64,000 nucleotides of DNA from Pandoraea fibrosis. GTDB lineage: Bacteria; Pseudomonadota; Gammaproteobacteria; Burkholderiales; Burkholderiaceae. Location: the NCBI RefSeq assembly GCF_000807775.2, contig NZ_CP047385.1, positions 2,232,001 to 2,296,000 on the forward strand, written 5' to 3'. The notes under the pieces were generated by a model. It saw only the letters and a list, made by a program, of their open reading frames with translations. It was not told the DNA's origin and made no database searches. Shown piece by piece: positions 27,464 to 35,730 of this stretch (positions within the stretch are counted from its first letter, which is position 1; the number at the start of each line of letters is the position of its first letter). The translations under genes and the position numbers were made by a program.

Positions 27464-27703
27464 ATGACGGCAGAGGCGACGTCGATCGGCGCTCGGCGAG
27501 GCAAGCCTCGTTGTCGAGGCGCGGCACTGCTCGACGTCATGTTCACGTTGGCGGCGCTCATGGCGGGCATGCAGGGCTTTGCCCAGTGGCAGGCGGCGGG
27601 AGGCACGACATCTGCTGCGCTTGGCTCGGCGACGAAAGCTGTCGCGATGGCCTCGCCGGTGCAGGCAGGAGGCAACGCGTGGCTCGTTCGTCGACAACCG
27701 TGA
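27464..27703 (+). CDS. Short prepilin-like protein (PilV position)
   Basis: A 79-residue protein with a prepilin-like N-terminus: basic leader ending in Gly, then 'AALLDVMFTLAALMAGMQGFAQWQA'. The usual Glu at +5 of mature pilins is Asp here. Only about 55 mature residues follow, far less than normal PilV. An upstream ATG at 27278 would add 62 residues with no pilin character. It overlaps the PilW start (TGATG), which supports translation. The role as PilV is inferred from its place before pilW and pilX. Confidence 0.6.
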   Translation: MTAEATSIGARRGKPRCRGAALLDVMFTLAALMAGMQGFAQWQAAGGTTSAALGSATKAVAMASPVQAGGNAWLVRRQP

Positions 27704-28662
27704 TGTGGGCACCGAGCGCCGTACCGCGTGCTCGGCCCGGCGCGCAACGTATGGCGGGTTTTACGCTGCTCGAATGGGTGCTGGCGATGCCGCTCGGGCT
27801 GCTGATCGTGACGGCGGCCATCGCGATCTATCTCGCCGGCATTCGGCTGTGGCGGGTGCAGGCGGAGCGATACGACGTCACCGAGCGCGCTATCTTTGCG
27901 TTGACCCAACTTACCCGTGCCGTGAGTGTGGCGGGATACCGGAACTGGGACCCGATGGAGGGGGCGATCTGGCCACCGGGAGCCGGGACGGCGAAGCGCG
28001 AATGGCCGTCGTTGCGCGCGAGCGCGGCGTGTGCGAGCACGGTCGACACCTGTCCGCGACAGGGCTGGCAAGGCAGTTCGTTGCTGGAGGTGCAGTTTCA
28101 GGGCGCCGGGCTGTCGACCGGCAATGGCGCGATGCAGAACTGTGCCGGCTTGCGCGCCCGGGCGACGGGGCGTCTGGATGATCGACACGTCAGCATCTTC
28201 TATGTCGACAAGGGGGAAGACGAGATTCCGTCTCTCTATTGCCGCTATGGCGAGCGTCAGATGCTCTCGACGGATCTGCATCCGGCGCAGGTGCTGGTCA
28301 GCGGTGTCGAGGCGATGTACGTTCGGTTAGGTTTTCGCGTCGGTGGCACGGGGCCTTTGCGTTGGGTCGAGCCCGTAAGGAGTGTGCGTCGCAGACCGCC
28401 TAGCCCGCCGCCGGGGGAGGGGGGATGGGAGAACGTCGCGGCCGTGGCGTTTTCACTGGTCTTGCGCGGCGCGCCGCGACGCGGAGGCAAGCCTCGAACG
28501 GTACGCGTGGTCGAAGTCTTCGACGCGGCAACCGGCGGCCGTGAGTACAAGCGGTTGGGCAATGCCGGAGACGTTCACCTGCACGTATTCAATGCGGTGG
28601 CCTATCGTCGCAACGATGGCGGCATTGGCGAGGAGGCGAAATGGTTGGCGTCTTCATGGTGA
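27703..28662 (+). CDS. pilW: Type IV pilus minor pilin PilW-like
   Basis: A 319-residue prepilin-type protein. The leader is basic and ends in Gly before 'FTLLEWVLAMPLGLLIVTAAIAIYLAG', with Glu at +5. The long C-terminal part contains PilW-like segments ('ERAIFALTQLTRAVSVAGYRNW', 'LSTDLHPAQVLVSGVEAMYVRLGF', 'VEVFDAAT'). A proline/arginine-rich insert (about 228-243) is unusual. It is coupled to the upstream short pilin and overlaps pilX by 22 bp. Minor pilins prime pilus assembly at the inner membrane. Confidence 0.82.
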   Translation: MWAPSAVPRARPGAQRMAGFTLLEWVLAMPLGLLIVTAAIAIYLAGIRLWRVQAERYDVTERAIFALTQLTRAVSVAGYRNWDPMEGAIWPPGAGTAKREWPSLRASAACASTVDTCPRQGWQGSSLLEVQFQGAGLSTGNGAMQNCAGLRARATGRLDDRHVSIFYVDKGEDEIPSLYCRYGERQMLSTDLHPAQVLVSGVEAMYVRLGFRVGGTGPLRWVEPVRSVRRRPPSPPPGEGGWENVAAVAFSLVLRGAPRRGGKPRTVRVVEVFDAATGGREYKRLGNAGDVHLHVFNAVAYRRNDGGIGEEAKWLASSW

Positions 28663-29285
28663 TGTGGCTGGCGGCATTGATGACGCTCGCCGCATCCGGC
28701 ATGCAACAGCGTCAACTGGCCGCCCGCTTTGTCGCTTATACGAATGACCGCGCGGGCGCATTTGCGGCGGCGGACCAAGCGCTGGCCGAGGCTCGCGATT
28801 GGCTGACGCACGAGACGCGTGCGGCCGAGATTGCCGGCGTATCGACGTTCGAGGCGGGACCCTACGGTGTGCTTGAGGCGAACCATCGCGACGACATCTG
28901 GTATCAGCGTCGTGTGCCGAGATGGCGGACGGTCGAATGGAATGGCAGTGCCGCCGTTGTGACGACGCACAAGGCGCGCTACTTCATCGAGAGAATTGCC
29001 TTTTCCGCCTATCGCGCGGGCGAACCGGAGGCACGCGACATGCCGGTGCGCCGGTACCGTGTGAGTGCAATGGGGTGTGGCGACCTGCCTGGCACACGCG
29101 TGTATTTGCAGGCGGTCTATGAAGTCCGGCAGGTCAGGCAACGACCGACAGATGCGCGCAGCGGTGGCCTGCCGCCGACATTTTCATCCCGGTCATTGAG
29201 TTGGCGCGAGGTCGCTGCGTGGCGTGACGACGCGGTGGTACCGCTCGCGCAGGACAATCGTGGCGAGCATTGCGATGCGTCGTGA
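28641..29285 (+). CDS. pilX: Type IV pilus assembly PilX-like protein
   Basis: A 214-residue protein with an N-terminal hydrophobic helix ('VFMVMWLAALMTLAASGMQQRQLAARF') and then a soluble domain ('DQALAEARDWLTHETR') of the PilX kind. It lacks an obvious Gly/Glu prepilin cleavage motif, as is common in PilX. It overlaps pilW by 22 bp and the FimT gene by 11 bp, so the four genes are one tight operon. The tail after residue 165 is Pro/Arg/Ser-rich. Confidence 0.75.
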   Translation: MVGVFMVMWLAALMTLAASGMQQRQLAARFVAYTNDRAGAFAAADQALAEARDWLTHETRAAEIAGVSTFEAGPYGVLEANHRDDIWYQRRVPRWRTVEWNGSAAVVTTHKARYFIERIAFSAYRAGEPEARDMPVRRYRVSAMGCGDLPGTRVYLQAVYEVRQVRQRPTDARSGGLPPTFSSRSLSWREVAAWRDDAVVPLAQDNRGEHCDAS

Positions 29286-29793
29286 TCTACGTTCCGCACG
29301 CGGCTTCACGATGCTGGAGTGCTTGATTGCAATGGCGGTGCTTGCCGTCGCGATGATGGCGGTCCGGCCTTCCATCGACGCGGTGCGCCACCGTGTCGCC
29401 GTGGACATCACGGCGCGGGCGTTTCTGGCCTCGATGCAGTCGGCGCGTGCGGAGGCCTTGGGGCGGCACCGTCGTGTTGCGCTGGCGCCGCATGACGGCG
29501 GAAGTCTCAACAGTGGCTGGGTAACGTTCGTCGACGAGAATCGCAACGATCGTTTCGACGCGGGGGATCAATTGCTGGGGCGACATGCACCGTTGCCGCC
29601 GGGCGTCAGCGTGGAAGTGAGATGGGGGTTGTACAACACCGAGGGCCTCGCGTTCGCGGAAAACGGCTTCATGCGAACGGAGACACGCGGATGGTTGTCG
29701 GGGAATGTGCGAATCGAGGGGCATGGGCGACGCGTTTGCATCACCATCAATGCCTACGGCCGCGCCCGTGTGGCTCGACGCTGCCGTGCGTGA
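29275..29793 (+). CDS. GspH/FimT-family pseudopilin
   Basis: A 172-residue minor pilin. The leader 'MRRDLRSARG' precedes 'FTMLECLIAMAVLAVAMMAV' with Glu at +5. The globular part has the GspH/FimT pattern: 'RAFLASMQSARAEALGRHRRVAL', 'SGWVTFVDENRNDRFDAGDQLL', and a final 'VRIEGHGRRVCITINAYGRARV'. Start 29275 is chosen because the leader is then normal; a GTG at 29224 would add 17 residues. Last gene of the pilin operon; no pilY1 or pilE follows, since a convergent gene ends 14 bp further on. Confidence 0.86.
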   Translation: MRRDLRSARGFTMLECLIAMAVLAVAMMAVRPSIDAVRHRVAVDITARAFLASMQSARAEALGRHRRVALAPHDGGSLNSGWVTFVDENRNDRFDAGDQLLGRHAPLPPGVSVEVRWGLYNTEGLAFAENGFMRTETRGWLSGNVRIEGHGRRVCITINAYGRARVARRCRA

Positions 29794-29807
29794 GCCGGGC
29801 GCAGCCC

Positions 29808-30311
29808 TTACATCACCGGTGGCGTGCCGTTGTCGTTGACGTGGGACGCGCTCGACGTGGAAGTGTTGGCCACATCGGTCGCACTGGCATTAGGGGGCGG
29901 CGGTTTGGTCGACTCCTGCCACAGCTTGATGCCTTGCCAGGCGAGAACGCCAAGGCTGCCCCATTTGAGGCTACGGCGTAGCACGCGTCCGACGGGCGTA
30001 TGCGACAGCCCGGTGAGCGCCAGCGATGCCACCGAGCTGACCAGCGGATAGCGTTCAAGCAGCCCGCCGAGCTTCAGTCCGGAATTGGCAATGCCGCCAA
30101 TACCGGAGAACTTGGAGAAGGCACCAGGCAGCAGATAGCGCACCCAGCGGAAGTTGCGCAGGCGCTCGCGAGTGACGTGCGAGGCCTGAATCAGTTCGGC
30201 ACGCTCCACGGCGATACGCGTGAGCACGAGCTCCTTGCGAATGGCGAGGAGGTCGTGACGCGAGCGTCGTGACGGTCGCGTGCGGCGAGGGCGGTTCGGT
30301 TCCAGCGGCAC
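29808..30311 (-). CDS. YqjK-like / DUF3318 membrane-associated protein
   Basis: A 167-residue protein of unknown function, third in a DUF883/holin-like/YqjK-like trio. The N-terminal third is very basic ('RPRRTRPSRRSRHDLLAIRKELVLTRIAVERAEL'), likely helical. Two hydrophobic segments follow ('YPLVSSVASLALTGL' and 'KWGSLGVLAWQGI'), then a Pro/Thr/Ser-rich tail. The GTG at 30311 is taken as start because AAGGAG lies 8 nt upstream, overlapping the stop of the holin-like gene. Confidence 0.72.
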   Translation of the reverse strand: MPLEPNRPRRTRPSRRSRHDLLAIRKELVLTRIAVERAELIQASHVTRERLRNFRWVRYLLPGAFSKFSGIGGIANSGLKLGGLLERYPLVSSVASLALTGLSHTPVGRVLRRSLKWGSLGVLAWQGIKLWQESTKPPPPNASATDVANTSTSSASHVNDNGTPPVM

Positions 30312-30324
30312 GGGCAGATCTCCT

Positions 30325-30708
30325 TCAGTCCGGACGCAGGGCGTCGCGGTCCTTTTCGAACTCGGCCAGTGTGGCCTCGAACGGCATCGGGGCATCGCGC
30401 AGGATGTTGCGAGCGCGCAATGCGCACCCGGCGGCGATCAGCAGATACACGATGAAAATGCCGGTCATGGCCTGGAGACGATAGGTGTCCCAGAAAATCA
30501 CGATCACCAGCGCGGTCAGCGACACGAGGGCGAGAACGCCGAAGAGCATCGCGGCAAGGCCGAGGAAAGCCACGCCCATCAGGCGTTCCTTCTCTTCGGT
30601 CAATTCGATGCCGATGAGTTCGATGCGCGACTGCAGGATCTCGAGCAACGCACCGGCGAGGCGCCGCAGCGAAGGCCGCGGCGGGGTCGTGCGATCATTG
30701 TCGGTCAT
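30325..30708 (-). CDS. Phage-holin-superfamily-6-like (YqjE-type) membrane protein
   Basis: A 127-residue inner-membrane protein. After 'LRRLAGALLEILQSRIELIGIELTEEKERL', the signature of the YqjE/holin 3-6 family, there are two hydrophobic hairpin helices ('AMLFGVLALVSLTALVIVIFW' and 'AMTGIFIVYLLIAAGCAL'). Despite the name this is a chromosomal family, not a prophage mark. It lies between DUF883 and YqjK-like genes on the same strand. In enterobacteria the matching genes are RpoS-linked; that is not testable here. Confidence 0.82.
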   Translation of the reverse strand: MTDNDRTTPPRPSLRRLAGALLEILQSRIELIGIELTEEKERLMGVAFLGLAAMLFGVLALVSLTALVIVIFWDTYRLQAMTGIFIVYLLIAAGCALRARNILRDAPMPFEATLAEFEKDRDALRPD

Positions 30709-30802
30709 GGGCTGGACTCGGGCGGCCCACCTGACCCGTCGCACCGGTCAAGTGAGTCCGCCTTGGGCTGAATAGGCGAGAGAGCGACTTGCGTCGGCCA
30801 GC

Positions 30803-31078
30803 TTACTTGCGGTTGAGCAGCAGGCCGATCACGACGCCGATACCGGCGGCGATGCCCACGGCTTGCCACGGATGGTCGTGAACATAATCGTCGGTCGCGC
30901 GAGCGGCTTGCTTGCTCTTCTCGACAACGACGACCTGCACGTCGGATGCCTTTTCCTTGGCTTGCTTGAGCAACGCCAGTGCCTTGTCGCTCAATTCGGA
31001 GGCGCGCTCACCGGTCGTGTTGGCGGCTTGTTTGAGCAGGTCTTCGGCGTCGGCCAATACGGATTTGATATCGGTCAT
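30803..31078 (-). CDS. DUF883 (ElaB/YqjD-type) ribosome-associated membrane protein
   Basis: A 91-residue protein with a long amphipathic helix/coiled coil ('DIKSVLADAEDLLKQAANTTGERASE...ALLKQAKEKASDVQ') and a C-terminal tail anchor with glycine zipper ('HPWQAVGIAAGIGVVIGLLLNRK'). Family members bind inner membrane and stationary-phase ribosomes. Start 31078 has AAGGAG 7 nt upstream; the ATG at 31111 does not. First gene of the trio. Confidence 0.92.
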   Translation of the reverse strand: MTDIKSVLADAEDLLKQAANTTGERASELSDKALALLKQAKEKASDVQVVVVEKSKQAARATDDYVHDHPWQAVGIAAGIGVVIGLLLNRK

Positions 31079-31316
31079 AAACTTCTCCTTGTTGGTGTGC
31101 ATTTGCGACATGGTCGTTACCCGGTTCTGGGAGGAAAATGCGAGGGGGTATGAGTGTTATCGTAACGCTTTCAACGAGCCGTTGCCAGAAAACAACACCC
31201 CGGAAGTCGGTATATTTCGAATAATTATGTGCAATCAATTTTTTATTCGTTCTTGCAAAGCTTAGCATCCTTTAGTCTTTACCCCACTGAGTGGAAGGTT
31301 CTCAAGGAGACCGTAA

Positions 31317-31955
31317 ATGACATTGCGTTTGGGTGACATTGCTCCCGATTTCGAGCAAGACTCGTCGGTTGGCAAAATCAAGTTCCATGAATTCCTTGGC
31401 GATGGTTGGGGCGTGCTGTTCTCGCACCCGGCGGATTACACGCCGGTGTGCACGACCGAACTGGGTCTGACCGCGAAACTCAAGGGTGAGTTCGAAAAGC
31501 GTGGCGTGAAGGCCATCGCGTTGTCGGTCGACGACGCCGAATCGCACAAGGGCTGGATCAACGACATCAACGAAACACAGAACACCACGGTCAACTTCCC
31601 GATTCTGGCGGACGGCGATCGCAAGGTTTCCCAGCTTTACGACATGATCCATCCGAATGCCAGCGAAACCGTGACGGTGCGCTCGCTGTTCGTGATCGAT
31701 CCGAAGAAGAAGGTGCGTCTGATCATTACGTATCCGGCCAGCACCGGCCGCAACTTCGACGAGATCCTGCGTGTGATCGACTCGTTGCAACTGACCGACA
31801 ACTATTCGGTTGCCACGCCGGGTAACTGGAAGGATGGCGAAGATGTCGTGATCGTCCCGTCGCTCAAGGACGAAGCCGTGCTGAAGGAAAAATTCCCGAA
31901 GGGATACAAGGCCGTGCGCCCGTATCTGCGTCTCACGCCGCAGCCGAACAAGTAA
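31317..31955 (+). CDS. 1-Cys peroxiredoxin (Prx6 type)
   Basis: A thiol peroxidase that reduces hydrogen peroxide and alkyl hydroperoxides. In its 212 residues the only Cys is the peroxidatic C45 in 'HPADYTPVCTTELG', with the supporting Thr and a later Arg ('VRSLFVIDPKKKVRL'). The long C-terminal domain ('NYSVATPGNWKDGEDVVIVP') is the Prx6 mark. AAGGAG lies 8 nt before the start. It stands alone between its own promoter region and a strong terminator. Confidence 0.95.
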   Translation: MTLRLGDIAPDFEQDSSVGKIKFHEFLGDGWGVLFSHPADYTPVCTTELGLTAKLKGEFEKRGVKAIALSVDDAESHKGWINDINETQNTTVNFPILADGDRKVSQLYDMIHPNASETVTVRSLFVIDPKKKVRLIITYPASTGRNFDEILRVIDSLQLTDNYSVATPGNWKDGEDVVIVPSLKDEAVLKEKFPKGYKAVRPYLRLTPQPNK

Positions 31956-31986
31956 TCCGGCCCGCGTCTCGGAAGACGGCAGACGA

Positions 31987-32018
31987 AAAAAAGCCAGCTC
32001 GACAGAGCTGGCTTTTTT
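31987..32018. terminator. Bidirectional terminator between prx and gcdH
   Basis: AAAAAAGCCAGCTC-GACA-GAGCTGGCTTTTTT: 8-bp GC core extended by A/T pairs. Serves both convergent genes. Confidence 0.94.
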
Positions 32019-32168
32019 GTTTGGTACGCGCCGTCGCCCGGGGGATTGACGGCCCGCGAAATGCGGCCTGAGAAACGACGCGTACCAGACAAATCACAAG
32101 TCGCATGAACCGCGAGGCGCTGCACCTTCGTGTGCGGTTCATGCAACCCGGTCCATCGTGGCGATCGA

Positions 32169-33362
32169 TCAGAAGAACGCCTGGATGCCGGTCTGTGCAC
32201 GGCCGAGAATCAGCGCGTGGATGTCGTGGGTGCCTTCGTAGGTGTTGACCACTTCGAGGTTCACGAGGTGACGCGCGATGCCGAATTCGTCGGAGATGCC
32301 GTTGCCGCCGAGCATGTCGCGCGCGAGACGGGCGACATCCAGTGCCTTGCCGCACGAGTTGCGCTTCATGATCGAGGTGATCTCGACGGCTGCCGTGCCT
32401 TCGTCCTTCATGCGGCCCAGACGCAGGCAGCCTTGCAGGCCGAGGGTGATTTCCGTCTGCATGTCGGCGAGCTTCTTTTGGATCAACTGGTTGGCGGCGA
32501 GCGGGCGCCCGAACTGCTGACGGTCGAGCACGTACTGACGTGCCGTGTGCCAGCAGAATTCGGCGGCACCCAGTGCGCCCCAGGCAATGCCGTAGCGCGC
32601 CGAGTTCAGGCAGGTGAACGGACCCTTCAGGCCCGAGACGCCCGGCATCAGATTGTCTTCCGGTACGAAGACTTGATCCATCACGATCTCACCGGTGATC
32701 GACGCGCGCAGACCGACCTTGCCGTGAATTGCCGGCGCCGACAGACCCTTCCAGCCCTTTTCCAGAATGAAGCCGCGGATCTTCTCGTCGCCATTCTCGT
32801 CGGCGAGCTTGCCCCACACCACGAAGACGTCGGCGATGGGCGAGTTGGTGATCCACATCTTGCTGCCGCTCAACTCATAGCCGCCAGCGACCTTCTTGGC
32901 GCGCGTGGTCATGCCGGCCGGATCGGAGCCGTGGTTCGGTTCGGTCAGACCGAAGCAGCCGATCCACTCGCCGCTGGCCAGCTTCGGCAGGTACTTCTGC
33001 TTTTGCGCTTCGCTGCCGAATTCGAAGATCGGCACCATGACGAGCGACGACTGCACCGACATCATCGAGCGATAGCCCGAGTCCACGCGCTCGACTTCGC
33101 GCGCGATCAGACCGTAGGCGACATAGTTCAGGCCCGGGCCGCCGTATTGCTCGGGAATCGTCGGGCCGAGCAGGCCGATCTCACCCATCTCGCGAAAGAT
33201 GGCGGCGTCGGTGCGCTCATGACGGAATGCTTCGAGCACGCGCGGCGCGAGCTTGTCGTTCGAGTACGCGGCCGCGGCGTCGCGAATCATGCGCTCTTCG
33301 CTCGTGAGCTGTGCGTCGAGCAACAGCGGATCTTCCCAATGAAACTGTGCATTGCCTGCCAT
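32169..33362 (-). CDS. gcdH: Glutaryl-CoA dehydrogenase
   Basis: Converts glutaryl-CoA to crotonyl-CoA and CO2 with FAD, in lysine and tryptophan breakdown. The 397 residues start '[24 protein letters not shown]', typical of GcdH. Other motifs are '[16 protein letters not shown]', '[23 protein letters not shown]', '[15 protein letters not shown]' and the catalytic Glu in '[20 protein letters not shown]'. It is divergent from an IclR regulator with two palindromes between them. Confidence 0.96.
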   Translation of the reverse strand: MAGNAQFHWEDPLLLDAQLTSEERMIRDAAAAYSNDKLAPRVLEAFRHERTDAAIFREMGEIGLLGPTIPEQYGGPGLNYVAYGLIAREVERVDSGYRSMMSVQSSLVMVPIFEFGSEAQKQKYLPKLASGEWIGCFGLTEPNHGSDPAGMTTRAKKVAGGYELSGSKMWITNSPIADVFVVWGKLADENGDEKIRGFILEKGWKGLSAPAIHGKVGLRASITGEIVMDQVFVPEDNLMPGVSGLKGPFTCLNSARYGIAWGALGAAEFCWHTARQYVLDRQQFGRPLAANQLIQKKLADMQTEITLGLQGCLRLGRMKDEGTAAVEITSIMKRNSCGKALDVARLARDMLGGNGISDEFGIARHLVNLEVVNTYEGTHDIHALILGRAQTGIQAFF

Positions 33363-33483
33363 GACCTATCTCCTCCGACGTTCTCGAAAAATATGCCGAC
33401 GCCATCCTCATCGTCCCGTTTGGCACATGTGTGGCATCGCTTGCGACTTGCCACACCGGGAAAGCACTTCGACTTGACGAAAG

Positions 33484-33500
33484 TTCCGCAATGCGGAACA
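33484..33500. promoter_or_regulatory. IclR-type palindrome upstream of gcdH
   Basis: GTTCCGC-AAT-GCGGAAC, perfect 7-bp arms around a 3-nt centre, 122 bp before the gcdH start and 96 bp before the divergent iclR start. The size and TTCCGC/GCGGAA arms suit IclR-family operators. Confidence 0.65.
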
Positions 33501-33520
33501 ATGTTCTGAAATCGAAGTTA

Positions 33521-33536
33521 GTTTAGCACTAAACTT
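33521..33536. promoter_or_regulatory. Second palindrome in the gcdH/iclR divergent region
   Basis: AGTTTAG-CA-CTAAACT, perfect 7-bp arms, 60 bp before the iclR start and 20 bp from the first palindrome. Its sequence differs from that site, so it may bind another factor or be a promoter element. Confidence 0.5.
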
Positions 33537-33595
33537 TTTTCTCAGGCAACGGCCAGTGTGTGCACTGGCCGAACTCATTTGAAGCGGAGTGCGCG

Positions 33596-34444
33596 ATGGT
33601 TGTGGTCAAAACGTCCCTGTCAGCCTTTGCCGGTGCTCCGGCGCACGGTGTGCCGCCGTCGCATGACGAGCGCAAGTTCGTGACCGCGCTGGCGCGCGGT
33701 CTCGAACTGTTGCGCGCTTTCGGTCCCGACGATGTCCTGCTGGGCAACCGCGACTTCGCGGCCCGCACCGGATTGCCCAAGGCGACCGTCAGTCGCCTCG
33801 CCTACACGCTCACGGAGTTGGGGTATCTGCGTTATGACGCCGAGCTTGGCAAATACGCCCTAGATGCAGGCGTGCTGGCCCTGGGATACGCGTTCCTGAG
33901 CGGTACCGACATGCTGACGCTCGCGCGTCCGCACATGCGGGCGCTGGCGAAGGAAATGGGATGTTCCATTTCGCTGGGTTGCCGAGAGGGCATCGACATG
34001 ATGTATCTCGAAACCATCCGCAGCGATTCGGCACACCTCACGCTGGGACTGACGGCGGGCTCACGCCTGTCGATGCTGACAAGTTCGATGGGGCGCGTCT
34101 ACCTCGCGGCCATGACGCCGACTGAGCGCGAGACGATGCTCGCCGATCTTCGCGATGCCTACGACGCGAATCCGGCGGCACTGCGCAACGTGGGCTGGGA
34201 TGTGTTGCAGTCCGGCGTCGACAAAGGGATCGAGTCGTATAAGCGCGAGGGCTGCTGCTACTCGTTTCGCGAGTGGCATGAAGGCGTGAATGCGGTGGCC
34301 GTGCCGTTGCGTGACGTGCGGCAGAACCGTTGGCTGGCGATCAGTTGCAGCGGGCCGTCTTCGTCGATTCCGGATGCGGTTTTCCGTGAAGAGATCGGCC
34401 CGAGATTGAAGCAGCTCGCGGCGCGGCTTACCGGGCAGGTGTAG
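33596..34444 (+). CDS. IclR-family transcriptional regulator (next to gcdH)
   Basis: A 282-residue regulator. The N-terminal winged helix is 'FVTALARGLELLRAFGPDDVLLGNRDFAARTGLPKATVSRLAYTLTELGYL' (motif only), and the C-terminal IclR effector domain includes 'ALAKEMGCSISLGCREGIDMMYLETI' and 'CCYSFREWHEGVNAVAVPLRD'. Start 33596 has CGGAG 8 nt upstream and is preferred to the GTG at 33560. The divergent layout with gcdH and a palindrome between them suggest it controls gcdH. Confidence 0.92.
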   Translation: MVVVKTSLSAFAGAPAHGVPPSHDERKFVTALARGLELLRAFGPDDVLLGNRDFAARTGLPKATVSRLAYTLTELGYLRYDAELGKYALDAGVLALGYAFLSGTDMLTLARPHMRALAKEMGCSISLGCREGIDMMYLETIRSDSAHLTLGLTAGSRLSMLTSSMGRVYLAAMTPTERETMLADLRDAYDANPAALRNVGWDVLQSGVDKGIESYKREGCCYSFREWHEGVNAVAVPLRDVRQNRWLAISCSGPSSSIPDAVFREEIGPRLKQLAARLTGQV

Positions 34445-34486
34445 GTAAATCCCGAACACCTACCTAACACTTAACACCCGTGGTCC

Positions 34487-34556
34487 ATCGGGTTGGGGGC
34501 CGCCCGCGGCGCTCCAATGCCTGTTAAGTCGCACCGCAGGCGGCCCCCAACCCGAT
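34487..34556. repeat. Large inverted repeat (18-bp arms) in the iclR-kynA convergent gap
   Basis: ATCGGGTTGGGGGCCGCC (34487-34504) and its exact complement (34539-34556), 34 bp apart. The loop contains TGTTAAGTCGC. No T-tract follows, so it is not a standard terminator. A second hairpin follows at 34633-34684. The gap of about 300 bp holds no gene. Confidence 0.85.
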
Positions 34557-34632
34557 CCGCAACCGCCATCGATCCGTCGACACCTCGTCGACGCGATGAC
34601 GGCTGTGCGATTGGGCACACGATGGTGGTTGT

Positions 34633-34684
34633 CCGTCCCCTGACGTAGCGACTTAACAAGCGTTGGCGCGGAGGCAGGGGACGG
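34633..34684. repeat. Second inverted repeat (10-bp arms) in the same gap
   Basis: CCGTCCCCTG (34633-34642) and CAGGGGACGG (34675-34684). Its loop holds GCGACTTAACA (34648-34658), the complement of the motif in the first loop. So two hairpins carry the same 11-mer in opposite orientation. Confidence 0.8.
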
Positions 34685-34748
34685 GCGGGCACCGGGCACC
34701 GGGGTGCTCGCCAAATCTATGCGGTGGGTGTTCTCACCGCAAACGACA

Positions 34749-35714
34749 TCACAGCAACGTTCGCACGTGCCACAACTCGGGGAACAGCACCACATCGAGC
34801 ATCTTGCGAAGGTAAGGCGCGCCATTGGTGCCACCGGTGCCTTGCTTGAAGCCGATGATGCGCTCGACGGTTGTCACGTGGCGGAAGCGCCACTGCCGGA
34901 AGGCGTCTTCGAGATCGACCAATTCCTCAGCCATCTCGTACAACTCCCAGTGCTGCGACGGATTGCGATACACCTCAAGCCACGCCGCCTCGACGGTCTC
35001 GTCGTGAGGCGTCGGCTGTGTCCAGTCGCGCTCCAGCCGGGCTGGCGCAATCGCGAAGCCGCGACGAGCCAGCAGGCGCACCACTTCATCGTAAAACGAC
35101 GGCGCGTTGAGCGCCGCTTCCACCTGCTGGAATAGATCCGGGCGATGCGAATGCGGCTTCAACATCGCCGCATTCTTGTTGCCCAGCATGAACTCCAGAA
35201 TGCGGTACTGATACGACTGGAAGCCCGACGAGCTACCCAGTGACGGACGCATCGACGAATACTCCGACGGCGTCATCGTCGCCAGCACGCTCCACGCCTG
35301 CACCAGTTGTTCAAGAATGCGCGACACGCGTGCGAGCATCTTGAAGGCGGGTGGCAGTGCGTCGTTGTGAACCGCGGCACGCGCTGCCTGCAGTTCGTAC
35401 AACGCCAACTTCATCCACAACTCACTTGTCTGATGCTGAATGATGAACAGCATCTCGTTGTGATCGGTCGAGCGCGGATGTTGCGCATTCAAAATCGGAT
35501 CGAGCGACAGATAATCGCCGTAGCTCATGCTCTTGGAGAAGTCGAGCTGAGCGTCGTGCCATTGGGTCGCTTCGGCCGGTGCACTTTGCGCGGCGTTCGT
35601 GTTGCCCGCCGCGTTCTCGCCACTCTGATGCCCGAACGGGCACCCGCCCTGTGCGGGCGTGGCGTCCGTCGGCGTGTCGCGAGGGTCGTTTGCGGAAGAG
35701 GGAGTCTTGCTCAT
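34749..35714 (-). CDS. kynA: Tryptophan 2,3-dioxygenase
   Basis: A haem enzyme that opens the indole ring of tryptophan to N-formylkynurenine. The 321 residues have '[17 protein letters not shown]', '[24 protein letters not shown]' with the haem-pocket His, '[27 protein letters not shown]' and '[28 protein letters not shown]'. The first 45 residues are a Pro/Thr-rich extension that includes 'GGCPFGHQ'. Last gene of kynBUA; 16 bp after kynU. Confidence 0.97.
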   Translation of the reverse strand: MSKTPSSANDPRDTPTDATPAQGGCPFGHQSGENAAGNTNAAQSAPAEATQWHDAQLDFSKSMSYGDYLSLDPILNAQHPRSTDHNEMLFIIQHQTSELWMKLALYELQAARAAVHNDALPPAFKMLARVSRILEQLVQAWSVLATMTPSEYSSMRPSLGSSSGFQSYQYRILEFMLGNKNAAMLKPHSHRPDLFQQVEAALNAPSFYDEVVRLLARRGFAIAPARLERDWTQPTPHDETVEAAWLEVYRNPSQHWELYEMAEELVDLEDAFRQWRFRHVTTVERIIGFKQGTGGTNGAPYLRKMLDVVLFPELWHVRTLL

Positions 35715-35730
35715 ACTGACGATTCCTCTC

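Noticed and set aside
30325..31078. Prophage remnant because of a holin-like gene
   Set aside because: The gene belongs to the chromosomal YqjE-type family and sits with DUF883 and YqjK-like genes; no other phage genes are near.
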